From Candidatus Nomurabacteria bacterium RIFCSPLOWO2_01_FULL_41_12 (GTDB taxonomy: Bacteria; Patescibacteriota; Minisyncoccia; Phycocordibacterales; UBA9973): a stretch of 18,717 nt of DNA. The position numbers were made by a program, and so were the translations under genes. Below the pieces are notes generated by a model. It saw nothing but the letters and a program-made list of their open reading frames with translations, was not told the DNA's origin and searched no databases. Positions 1 to 6,061 of the stretch are shown piece by piece. Location: positions 1 to 18,717 of the forward strand of contig MFUY01000027.1 in assembly GCA_001787035.1 (NCBI GenBank), written 5' to 3'. The stretch's first letter is position 1; each line of letters starts with the position of its first letter.

Positions 1-257
1 AGACGAACGATGTGTTTATGAGGTCTTATTATATCCTGCGCGGCAATCAATTTCGGCTCGCCTGTAATTTCCAGCCCAGTTTCTTCTTTAACTTCTCTTT
101 TTAGATTTTCCATTAAAGAAAATCCGGGATTTATTCTTCCCCCAACAATTTCCCATTTAGCTCCAGCTTCCGGATATTTTATGGCTGAACGCAAAACTAC
201 TAAAAATTTCCCTTCCTTATTTTGCAAAATTATTTTCACTCCGACTTGTAGTTCCAT
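1..257 (-). CDS. Nudix family hydrolase, 3' end cut by window edge
   Basis: Reading the minus strand from ATG at 257 gives at least 85 residues, open to the left edge. The start is MELQVGVKIILQNKEGKFLV, a typical Nudix first beta-strand. A Nudix box follows with GGR..PG, then REVKEETGL, so the metal-binding REVKEE core is intact. Two usually acidic positions before it are not acidic: the GGxxE site is Asn, and the Glu of GX5E is Phe. Nudix enzymes hydrolyse nucleoside diphosphates linked to another group; the substrate cannot be told from this fragment. The ATG lies three bases after the stop of the DUF296 gene, so the two are probably co-transcribed from glyA. Family call is firm; function is unknown. 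Confidence 0.85.
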   Translation of the reverse strand, partial: MELQVGVKIILQNKEGKFLVVLRSAIKYPEAGAKWEIVGGRINPGFSLMENLKREVKEETGLEITGEPKLIAAQDIIRPHKHIVR

Positions 258-260
258 AAA

Positions 261-683
261 TTATTTAGATAGAAGTTTAAGGCCTGTTTCTTCGTCATAT
301 TTTTTAATAATTTTTTCGGGCAGCCAATCAATTATCGTTTCTCCTGTTAGAGATATGACTAGCTTCACAACATGCCCGCCGAAGGTTTCATAATTTTCAT
401 TCGAAAAAACTCCATGAGCATGCACAATCGGCTCGTCTTCAGACCAGGCAACATTGCCATTGACATTTAGTATTTCCATATTTTCTTCTGTAAATTCTTT
501 ACTGAAATATTTTCTATTCTTTAAATCATAATAGCTCAACTCCACCAAAGAACACGCGCCGATTATAGAAAAAAGGAAAGATTTATCTCTTTCTTTCGCC
601 AGAGATTTTAAAATTTCCAAACAATCCTCACCTTTTTCTATTTTGATAACGCTCTTGTTTTGCGATTCAAGGATGATTTGCAT
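261..683 (-). CDS. PPC/DUF296 (PCC-like) domain protein
   Basis: 140 aa. The centre and C-terminal half carry the hallmarks of the PPC/DUF296 fold: FSIIGACSLVELSYYDL, then NVNGNVA, then HAHGVFS followed by GGHV. The HxH...GGH pattern is the conserved signature of this family. The protein is one domain with no AT-hook, no signal peptide and no membrane segment, as in most prokaryotic members. Plant members bind AT-rich DNA through an added AT-hook. Stand-alone bacterial members form trimers and their role is poorly known. It starts five bases after the glyA stop and ends three bases before the Nudix start, with no visible Shine-Dalgarno, so it is likely the middle gene of a glyA-led operon. 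Confidence 0.85.
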   Translation of the reverse strand: MQIILESQNKSVIKIEKGEDCLEILKSLAKERDKSFLFSIIGACSLVELSYYDLKNRKYFSKEFTEENMEILNVNGNVAWSEDEPIVHAHGVFSNENYETFGGHVVKLVISLTGETIIDWLPEKIIKKYDEETGLKLLSK

Positions 684-688
684 GATTT

Positions 689-1933
689 TTATACAAACTT
701 CTTAGGTATAGGAAATTTTTTCGCTAGAGCTTTTATTTCCTTATGCACAGATTCTTTTATTTTTTTATTGTCTTTGTTTTTAAGAACTTTAACCATCAGT
801 TCGGCCACGCGCTTGCATTCTTTCTCCTTAAATCCACGTGTAGTGATAGCCGGCGTGCCAAAACGTATGCCGGAAGGGTCAAGAGGCTTCCTTGGGTCGT
901 CGGCAATCATATTCATATTGAGAGTGATGCCTACTTCGTCAAGCACCGTCTGCGCTTCTTTCCCCGTTACTCCAAGAGAACCGTAAACATCAGCCAAAAC
1001 ACAATGATTATCTGTTCCGCCGCCAATCAGCCGAATTTTATTATCTAAAAACACTTTCGCCATTACCCGGGCATTTTTGATAATTTGCGTAGCATATTTT
1101 TTAAAAGCTGGTGTTAAAGCCTCGCCAAAACACACCGCCTTGGCAGCAATCGTGTTCATTAGCGGTCCTCCTTGAAAGCCCGGAAAAACCATTTTATCAA
1201 TCTTCTTGGCAATCTCTTCATTATCCCGAGTTAAAATCATTCCTCCACGCGGACCACGCAGAGTTTTGTGCGTTGTTGTCAATATCAAATCAAAACCATA
1301 ATCGAAAGGATTTTTGTGGGCACCCCCAGCGATGAGTCCGGCGATGTGAGCGGCATCCATAATAGCCAGCGCCCCGACTTTTTTCGCAATTTCTGAAAAT
1401 TTTGCATAATCGAGCTCCCGCGTATAGGCAGAATATCCAGCCATAATTATTTTTGGCTTCTCTCGCATTGCTACTTCAAGCATTTCTTCATAGTCGATTT
1501 CACCTGTCTCTATATTTTTCATTTTATAGCGAATGAATCTGAAAATTTTGCTGATGTAGGTGACCGGATGCCCATGGGTAAGATGCCCGCCGTGCGACAA
1601 ATCCATTCCCATAATCGTATCTCCTGGCTCCATAAGGGCAAAATAAGTAGCCACATTAGCCGGGGCGCCGGCATGCGGCTGAACATTGGCATATTTACAA
1701 TTAAATAATTTACAGGCGCGTTCTATTGCCAAACGTTCTACGCCGTCGGTAAATTCTTGTCCGCCGTAATACCTGCGCCCTGGATAGCCTTCGGAATATT
1801 TATTAGTAAAAACAGAACCGTTTGCCTTTAAAACATCTTCTGAAACATAGTTCTCGGAAGGTATGAGTTCCAGCCCCTCCGCTTGCCTTTTCTCTTCGCT
1901 TTTTATAAGTTTCTCAATTGGTTTATCTCGCAT
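689..1933 (-). CDS. glyA: serine hydroxymethyltransferase
   Basis: 414 aa, the usual length. It converts serine and tetrahydrofolate to glycine and methylene-tetrahydrofolate with PLP in the cytoplasm. Visible landmarks are LELIPSENYVS near residue 23, TNKYSEGYPGRRYYGG at 43-58, VQPHAGAPAN at 84-93, the HGGHLTHG stretch near 114-121, the PLP-ring aspartate in DAAH (D193, H196) and the Schiff-base lysine in TTTHKTLRGPRGG (K223). The ATG at 1933 is preceded by an extended -10 sequence only 6 nt upstream, so the mRNA is probably leaderless. The gene lies 17 bases after the ComEC-like hydrolase stop and heads the DUF296 and Nudix genes. Nothing suggests it is damaged. Confidence 0.97.
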   Translation of the reverse strand: MRDKPIEKLIKSEEKRQAEGLELIPSENYVSEDVLKANGSVFTNKYSEGYPGRRYYGGQEFTDGVERLAIERACKLFNCKYANVQPHAGAPANVATYFALMEPGDTIMGMDLSHGGHLTHGHPVTYISKIFRFIRYKMKNIETGEIDYEEMLEVAMREKPKIIMAGYSAYTRELDYAKFSEIAKKVGALAIMDAAHIAGLIAGGAHKNPFDYGFDLILTTTHKTLRGPRGGMILTRDNEEIAKKIDKMVFPGFQGGPLMNTIAAKAVCFGEALTPAFKKYATQIIKNARVMAKVFLDNKIRLIGGGTDNHCVLADVYGSLGVTGKEAQTVLDEVGITLNMNMIADDPRKPLDPSGIRFGTPAITTRGFKEKECKRVAELMVKVLKNKDNKKIKESVHKEIKALAKKFPIPKKFV

Positions 1934-1939
1934 ACTTCC

Positions 1940-1948
1940 AATATAACA
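1940..1948 (-). promoter_or_regulatory. extended -10 promoter element of glyA
   Basis: On the minus strand TGT-TATATT ends 6 nt before the glyA ATG. With normal -10 to start-site spacing, transcription would begin at or next to the start codon, giving a leaderless message. No clear -35 is seen. It sits right after the upstream hydrolase stop. Confidence 0.5.
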
Positions 1949-1950
1949 GA

Positions 1951-2820
1951 TTACTTATTAAAAGAAAACTTAAGATTTTGCCCGTCAGACTTCATGATAA
2001 TAGTTCCCAGCAAGTCAGTCCGCATGACTTTTACCCCGAATTGCACCAGAGTATCTAGAGTTTCCTTGTGTGGATGGCCGTATTTATTTTTTTGACCATC
2101 GGAAATCAGAGCGTAGGCAGGAGCAATCATTTTTACAAATGAATTGGAGGTGGAAGTGCGCGAACCATGATGCCCGACTTTTAAAATAGTACTTTGGAGT
2201 TGATTGTCAGAATTTGCCGCAAGAATTATTTTTTCTGTTTTAATTGAGGCATCTCCGGTTAACATCATTGAAGTCTCGCCATAAGAGAGCTTGGCTACGA
2301 TTGACCCGTCATTTGTGTCCCAAAGAGACACATCTCTATCTGGAAACAAAATATCCAGCGCCGCCCCGCCGCCCAAATGAAGCCTCATTCCACGCCTAGC
2401 CAGAAATTTTGGAATTTTTTTATTTTTTATCTCATCTTGCAGGTTTTGAAAGGTCTTTGAATCACTAATTGTGCCCGGCTCAAAAACCTTGCCCACTTTG
2501 TAAAGTGAAAGTACATCAGAGAAACCGCCAATGTGGTCTTGGTCTGGGTTGGTTATAATCACCCCATCTATATGTCGGTCAAAAGGAGACATCACCCGGG
2601 CTAGAGCACTTAATATTTTCTTCGGCGGGCCGGCATCCACTAGTATCTGTGTTCCGGTCGGCGACTCTATAAACAATGCGTCTCCTTGACCGATATTAAG
2701 CATCGCAAAAGTAAGTTTGCGGTGAGAACTTTGCCAGTCAAGATAAAGAATGAAAATAACCGCCAGTAAAAGTAAAAAGACTGAAATAAACAAGCCGTAT
2801 TTTTTGACTTTCTTAAACAT
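1951..2820 (-). CDS. ComEC-type metallo-beta-lactamase hydrolase, membrane anchored
   Basis: 289 aa. One N-terminal membrane segment (about residues 9-27) is followed by a metallo-beta-lactamase fold like the C-terminal domain of ComEC/Rec2. Motifs are LNIGQGDALFIESP at 41-54, the metal aspartate D62 in LVDAGP, TNPDQDHIGG at 90-99, LTGDAS with D190, VGHHGSRTS at 215-223 and GHPH at 248-251. The classic HxDxDH appears here as N91-P-D93-Q-D95-H96, so the first histidine is Asn. In ComEC this domain is thought to act on the incoming DNA, with one strand degraded outside the cell. The channel part is a separate gene at 3454-4893. It could instead be an independent nuclease or hydrolase. Its start codon shares a dyad with the divergent SOD start. 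Confidence 0.85.
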   Translation of the reverse strand: MFKKVKKYGLFISVFLLLLAVIFILYLDWQSSHRKLTFAMLNIGQGDALFIESPTGTQILVDAGPPKKILSALARVMSPFDRHIDGVIITNPDQDHIGGFSDVLSLYKVGKVFEPGTISDSKTFQNLQDEIKNKKIPKFLARRGMRLHLGGGAALDILFPDRDVSLWDTNDGSIVAKLSYGETSMMLTGDASIKTEKIILAANSDNQLQSTILKVGHHGSRTSTSNSFVKMIAPAYALISDGQKNKYGHPHKETLDTLVQFGVKVMRTDLLGTIIMKSDGQNLKFSFNK

Positions 2821-2837
2821 GCTATAATGCTAGCATG
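2818..2837. promoter_or_regulatory. divergent overlapping promoters between MBL gene and SOD
   Basis: Only 14 bp separate the two ATGs. CATGCTA (2818-2824) and TAGCATG (2831-2837) are a perfect 7-bp inverted repeat containing both start codons. On the plus strand TGC-TATAAT (2820-2828) lies 6 nt before the SOD ATG. On the minus strand TGC-TAGCAT lies 6 nt before the MBL ATG. Both would give leaderless transcripts, and the two polymerase footprints overlap completely. A plus-strand TTGACT (2804-2809) is only 13 nt from the -10, too close for a standard -35. Confidence 0.6.
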
Positions 2838-3437
2838 AAACCATTTATACAACAGACTTTTAATATAGGAGAATTAAAAGGAATTTCTGCCAAGAATATT
2901 GAGGAACATTTAAAACTCTATGCCGGCTATGTAAAAAATACCAACCTAATTCTAGAGAAAATAGGCGAGTATATGGCTGACCCTGAGAAGAATGCCTATG
3001 TCATCGGAGAATTACAGAGAAGATTCGGTTTTGAGTTTAATGGTATGCGCAACCACGAATATTATTTCAAGTCGCTTGAAAACGGAGCAAAATCATTACC
3101 CAAAAATTCAGAACTTAAAAAGGCAATAGAACTTCAGGCGCCATCTTTTGAAGCATGGCTCTCCGGCTTCAAAATGCTTGCAATGACTCGCGGAATCGGC
3201 TGGGCGGTACTAGGCTACGATAAAAAAACAAAGCAATTCGTGCACATTTGGATTGACGAGCAGCATCTGGGGCAATTAAACGGAGTGGAGTGGATTTTGG
3301 GAATTGACATGTGGGAACATGCTTATGTCTATGACTACCCGACGTCTGAAAAGAAAAAATATGTAGAAGCATTTTTTGAAAATCTCAACTGGGACGTTAT
3401 TGAAGAGAACTTTAAGAAGGCTGGTGGGGTTCAATAA
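2835..3437 (+). CDS. Fe/Mn-family superoxide dismutase
   Basis: 200 aa, normal SOD length, no signal peptide. Aligned by eye to Fe/Mn SODs, the four metal ligands are H25 (ISAKNIEEH), H74 (MRNHEYYF), D158 and H162 (DMWEHAY). The ending AFFENLNWDVIEENF matches the family C-terminus. Gly70 at the FeSOD glutamine position, with QH at 143-144 in the loop before D158, looks more like the MnSOD arrangement, but metal choice is not settled by this. The stretch between H25 and the gateway-type tyrosine (Y32) is one residue shorter than in E. coli SodB, and the usual His30 is replaced. The gene is the only plus-strand gene inside the comEC neighbourhood and is convergent with the channel gene. Confidence 0.88.
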   Translation: MKPFIQQTFNIGELKGISAKNIEEHLKLYAGYVKNTNLILEKIGEYMADPEKNAYVIGELQRRFGFEFNGMRNHEYYFKSLENGAKSLPKNSELKKAIELQAPSFEAWLSGFKMLAMTRGIGWAVLGYDKKTKQFVHIWIDEQHLGQLNGVEWILGIDMWEHAYVYDYPTSEKKKYVEAFFENLNWDVIEENFKKAGGVQ

Positions 3438-3463
3438 CCCTCCTTCGCTAAAGCTACGGACGG
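3426..3463. terminator. weak hairpins between convergent SOD and comEC ends
   Basis: GGGTT (3427-3431) pairs with AACCC (3436-3440) over the SOD stop. A second imperfect hairpin follows: CCC at 3438-3440 with GGG at 3462-3464 and inner CC/GG and GCT/AGC pairs. It overlaps the channel gene's last codons. Neither has a T-run, so a terminator role is only a guess from their position between convergent genes. Confidence 0.25.
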
Positions 3464-4893
3464 GCAAGGAAAAATTCTCTAATAGCTCTGCCGAAAAGCC
3501 TATAGATAAAATAGGTGTATATTAAAAGTGTAAGCCAAAACGGGAAGTCCGGGATAATTAATGAGGCAAAAGGGATTTGCGAAAAGAAATTAATGACTCC
3601 AAGCTCGCAGTGGAGTAAAAGATATGAAACATAGCCGAAAGGAATGGAAAGGAAATAATTAATCACGCCCAAAAGTCCGGTTAAAAAGCCTAAAATCATT
3701 GTAATGGGAATAAAAGGCAAAACTAAAACATTCGCCGGCAATGCCACAAGCGACAAATTCCCCATTTTGTATAGGATGAAAGGCAGAACAAAAATATAAA
3801 CAGCGAAAGTGACAGACACTATGTCCCGGAGCTTGAAATGTTTCGGTACCCAAAGGAAATATTGTTCAATTTTAGGCGTGAAGAAGATGAGGGCAATTGT
3901 GGCTATAAAAGAAAGCTGGAAAGAAACATCGTAAGCAAGCACAAATGGATTTATTAAAATCATAATAACGCCTGCAAGTAAAAGCGCCCGGGCGACATCA
4001 TAATTTCGCCCTGACGCCCGGGCATAGAGAGCAAGCGTGGCCATGATTCCGGCGCGAATAGCGGTCGAGGCACCGCCGGTCATAAGAACAAAAAGCAAAA
4101 TCGCCAAAATTCCCGCGCCAATGCCGAAACGGATAGGCAGAAAAGAAAACAATTTCATAAACCATTCTGCCACTATGGTAATGTTATAGCCGGAAAGCGC
4201 CACTATGTGTATAGTGCCTGTGTCTATAAAACTTTTCCGCAGATCTTCACTAAAAGAGGCCTTTTCACCTAAGATAAGCCCACCTATAAGCAGGCTCTCC
4301 GGTTGCCTTGTAGCCAAATTTATCTTTTCTAGAAATTCATTTTTAATAAAAAATAATGCACTTTTTATCTTATTGCCATTGCCCCGCGACACAATTTCAA
4401 TATCCGGATATGACATTACATAAAAAATTCCATCTTTTCTTAAATAATTTATATAATCAAAATCCTTCCCTTGATCGGTTATAAAGTTCTCTGGCTTTTC
4501 CAGTTTACCCTTGAAAACAACCCCATCCCCATATCTATAATTATTTCCGACATTAGTAGTGACTAAAATTTTAGTTTCTTTGGTTTGAATAATTAATTTT
4601 TGATTGTTTTCTCTTATATCCGGTTCATCTACTATAACACCCTCCATTGAAATGGCCTGCGGTGCCGGCCTATCCGCCAAATGAAACCTAAAAATTCCAA
4701 GACAAAATGTTAAAATAAAAACTCCAGCAATAATTCCCCACTTGTTTTTTGAAATAAGAGTAAAAAATAAGATTAAAGCGAAAGCAATTAATCCAAACAA
4801 AATAACCAAATAATAGTTCACAGCTAAAAAAGAGCGTAAAAATACTCCAAATATAAAACCGAAGCAAATTGCGTAAAAAATTCTATCCTGCAT
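3454..4893 (-). CDS. comEC: ComEC/Rec2 competence channel (without hydrolase domain)
   Basis: 479 aa polytopic membrane protein. Residues about 1-70 hold several hydrophobic segments, about 80-165 form a soluble DUF4131/OB-like region (SMEGVIVDEP, KGKLEKPENF, DYINYLRKDGIFY), and the rest is the Competence domain with signature parts HIVALSGYNITIV, STAIRAGIMATLALYAR and DVSFQLSFIATIALIF. ComEC carries single-stranded DNA across the inner membrane in natural transformation. Full-length ComEC ends in a metallo-beta-lactamase domain. This protein stops before it, and that domain is supplied by the gene at 1951-2820. The start ATG has an extended -10 (TGA-TATAAT) 7 nt upstream. It is consistent with DNA uptake through the type IV pilus encoded further right. 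Confidence 0.93.
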   Translation of the reverse strand: MQDRIFYAICFGFIFGVFLRSFLAVNYYLVILFGLIAFALILFFTLISKNKWGIIAGVFILTFCLGIFRFHLADRPAPQAISMEGVIVDEPDIRENNQKLIIQTKETKILVTTNVGNNYRYGDGVVFKGKLEKPENFITDQGKDFDYINYLRKDGIFYVMSYPDIEIVSRGNGNKIKSALFFIKNEFLEKINLATRQPESLLIGGLILGEKASFSEDLRKSFIDTGTIHIVALSGYNITIVAEWFMKLFSFLPIRFGIGAGILAILLFVLMTGGASTAIRAGIMATLALYARASGRNYDVARALLLAGVIMILINPFVLAYDVSFQLSFIATIALIFFTPKIEQYFLWVPKHFKLRDIVSVTFAVYIFVLPFILYKMGNLSLVALPANVLVLPFIPITMILGFLTGLLGVINYFLSIPFGYVSYLLLHCELGVINFFSQIPFASLIIPDFPFWLTLLIYTYFIYRLFGRAIREFFLARP

Positions 4894-4900
4894 TCAGAAA

Positions 4901-4909
4901 ATTATATCA
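4901..4909 (-). promoter_or_regulatory. extended -10 promoter element of comEC
   Basis: Minus-strand TGA-TATAAT ends 7 nt before the comEC ATG, so the transcript is expected to start at or near the A of ATG. The consensus hexamer is perfect. Confidence 0.6.
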
Positions 4910-4965
4910 GAAACGAAAAGAAATTTTAGGGCTGCTGCGACATATGCGCAGTCAGCCCCTGATGC

Positions 4966-5073
4966 CTATACCCCGTGCCCGTATCCGGGTTCCTCTGGGG
5001 TCTTTTCCTCCTCCGGAATCGGAAGGGGACCCGGTTCTTTGGGGTCCGGCTCCCCTTTTTTTTCGTCCGCCAT
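4966..5073 (-). CDS. 35-aa Pro/Glu-rich peptide, unknown
   Basis: A short ORF from ATG at 5073 to TAG at 4966. It begins MADEKKGEPDP and ends PEEPGYGHGV, and is dominated by Pro, Glu, Gly and Lys. It has no membrane segment or cysteine and is probably disordered. Support for expression is the Shine-Dalgarno AAGGAGG (5082-5088) 8 nt before the ATG, stronger than at nearly all neighbours. Codons are GC-rich (CCC, CCG, GGG, GAG), unlike the AT-rich genes around it. Its SD lies in the loop of a small hairpin, behind a terminator-like hairpin and a plausible promoter. I do not recognise the peptide. It could be a real small protein or a leader peptide. Confidence 0.55.
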   Translation of the reverse strand: MADEKKGEPDPKEPGPLPIPEEEKTPEEPGYGHGV

Positions 5074-5077
5074 TTTA

Positions 5078-5093
5078 GGGGCCTCCTTGCCCC
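5078..5093 (-). promoter_or_regulatory. hairpin presenting the Shine-Dalgarno of the 35-aa gene
   Basis: On the minus strand GGGGC and GCCCC form a 5-bp GC stem with AAGGAG as its 6-nt loop, so the SD sits in the loop and stem edge. The CCTCC within the terminator-like hairpin at 5128-5144 could also pair with this SD, which would be mutually exclusive with that hairpin. Confidence 0.5.
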
Positions 5094-5115
5094 GAAGAAC
5101 CAAAACCACACCATC

Positions 5116-5144
5116 CAAAAAAGCAAAAGCCCCTTTGGAGGGCT
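5116..5144 (-). terminator. rho-independent terminator or attenuator
   Basis: Minus-strand AGCCC and GGGCT (5140-5144 and 5128-5132) form a 5-bp stem with a 7-nt loop, followed by TTTTGCTTTTTT. It could end rnhA transcription, or act as an attenuator in the leader of the 35-aa gene, since a promoter-like sequence lies upstream of it. Confidence 0.5.
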
Positions 5145-5183
5145 GGTGTTTGGGTTGTAATTTTGTTTCGAGGGATTTTTACA

Positions 5184-5227
5184 GCGCAAATATCAGCCTT
5201 CCAAAAAAAGGCTGAGCAAGAGCGCAG
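5184..5227 (-). ncRNA. structured leader hairpin upstream of the 35-aa gene
   Basis: CAGCCTT and AAGGCTG (5194-5200 and 5208-5214) form a 7-bp stem with a loop of 7. An outer GCGC/GCGC pair (5184-5187 and 5221-5224) closes an internal loop. No known riboswitch class is recognised. It is listed as a possible leader RNA structure only. Confidence 0.35.
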
Positions 5228-5273
5228 TTACTGAAAAATGTTTAAATTGTTTGATATTTTGATTCACGTTTAA

Positions 5274-5301
5274 ATTAAAGCATAATCATAATAAATGTAA
5301 A
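5274..5301 (-). promoter_or_regulatory. candidate promoter for the 35-aa gene leader
   Basis: Minus strand: TTTACA (5296-5301), 16-nt spacer, extended TGC-TTTAAT (-10 at 5274-5279). The expected start near 5267 gives a leader of about 190 nt before the 35-aa ORF. It lies just downstream of the rnhA stop. Confidence 0.4.
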
Positions 5302-5317
5302 ATAGACTTGTGGATAA

Positions 5318-5782
5318 CTATTTTTTAAGATCTACAGGCTCACCCTCGGCGAAACTCGTCGCAATTAAATCTGCTCTTTCGTTCCATTTATCTCCATTAT
5401 GACCTTCAACGTAATTCCATTTAGGCTTTAACTCTTGAGTAAGAGTGTACAACTCCTCCCAAAGTTCGCGATTTACTACGGACTTCTTCCCGGCATTGCG
5501 CCAGTTATTTTTCTGCCAGTTAAAGATCCATTCGGTTATCCCAAGAATCACATACTTTGAATCGGAGAAAAATTCTACCGGGCCGGAGTATTTGTGTTTT
5601 TTGGCATATTTAAGCGCTTCAATCGGAGCAGTCAATTCCATTTGATTATTAGTCGCATGTTCTACTTTTCCGCCAATTTCAAAAACCTTATTGCCCACAA
5701 AAAAAACGGCGCCCCATCCAGCCCTCCCAGGATTTCCCTTTGCCGCTCCGTCGGTATAAATAATTATTTTTTTATTTGACAT
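5318..5782 (-). CDS. rnhA: ribonuclease HI
   Basis: 154 aa, essentially the E. coli RNase HI length. It cuts the RNA strand of RNA-DNA hybrids in the cytoplasm. The start IIIYTDGAAKGNPGRAGWGAV carries catalytic D11. Others are E49 in NNQMELTAPIEAL, D74 in FFSDSKYV, H128 in VEGHNGDKWNERAD and D137. The basic handle region is present around NWQKNNWRNAGKK at 88-100. All catalytic residues are in place, so it should be active. The ATG at 5782 is preceded by TATAAT 13 nt upstream on the same strand. It stands alone between divergent and structured intergenic regions. Removal of R-loops and Okazaki primers is its known role. Confidence 0.97.
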   Translation of the reverse strand: MSNKKIIIYTDGAAKGNPGRAGWGAVFFVGNKVFEIGGKVEHATNNQMELTAPIEALKYAKKHKYSGPVEFFSDSKYVILGITEWIFNWQKNNWRNAGKKSVVNRELWEELYTLTQELKPKWNYVEGHNGDKWNERADLIATSFAEGEPVDLKK

Positions 5783-5795
5783 AGATAATATATGT

Positions 5796-5801
5796 ATTAT
5801 A
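5796..5801 (-). promoter_or_regulatory. -10 box of rnhA
   Basis: A perfect TATAAT on the minus strand lies 13 nt before the rnhA ATG. No convincing -35 is seen. It is divergent from the -10 at 5827-5832. Confidence 0.4.
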
Positions 5802-5826
5802 CAATAAATATTGATCGAGGGAAAAT

Positions 5827-5832
5827 TATAAT
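5827..5832 (+). promoter_or_regulatory. -10 box of the 62-aa gene
   Basis: A perfect plus-strand TATAAT lies 20 nt before the ATG at 5853. No good -35 at normal spacing is seen. Confidence 0.4.
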
Positions 5833-5852
5833 TTAATTTACATTACATTAAT

Positions 5853-6041
5853 ATGCCAACAGAAGGTTTAAGGCAAAGAGATCGAGCTACGGTAGAACAA
5901 GAAAGAGATGCAGCGCAACAATTAGTAGATAATATCACAATGTTTATGGAAGCAGACCCTGTTTCAGCTGATGGGCCAGCTTTAGATAGAGCAACTCGAA
6001 GACTTGAAGCGTTAAATAAAGAACTTGAGAGTTTAGGTTAG
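5853..6041 (+). CDS. 62-aa coiled-coil hypothetical protein
   Basis: A small plus-strand ORF, MPTEGLRQRD...LNKELESLG, rich in Arg, Glu, Gln and Ala. Two helical stretches (about 5-35 and 44-62) with a heptad-like pattern suggest a short helical hairpin. There is no signal peptide, membrane segment, cysteine or recognised motif. Support is a perfect TATAAT on the correct strand 20 nt upstream and the absence of any competing gene; no Shine-Dalgarno is visible. It stands between divergent rnhA and convergent recJ, ending 20 bases before the recJ stop. I do not recognise the family. It may be lineage-restricted. Confidence 0.5.
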   Translation: MPTEGLRQRDRATVEQERDAAQQLVDNITMFMEADPVSADGPALDRATRRLEALNKELESLG

Positions 6042-6061
6042 ATAAAATCTTTTATAAAAAA

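Noticed and set aside
4926..5189. Larger overlapping ORFs (61-87 codons) on both strands around the 35-aa gene
   Set aside because: They lack ribosome sites and recognisable composition. They arise from GC-rich low-complexity sequence and cross the terminator hairpin.
6042..6061. Terminator between the 62-aa gene and recJ
   Set aside because: The ATAAA/TTTAT pairing is short, AT-only and without a proper T-run.
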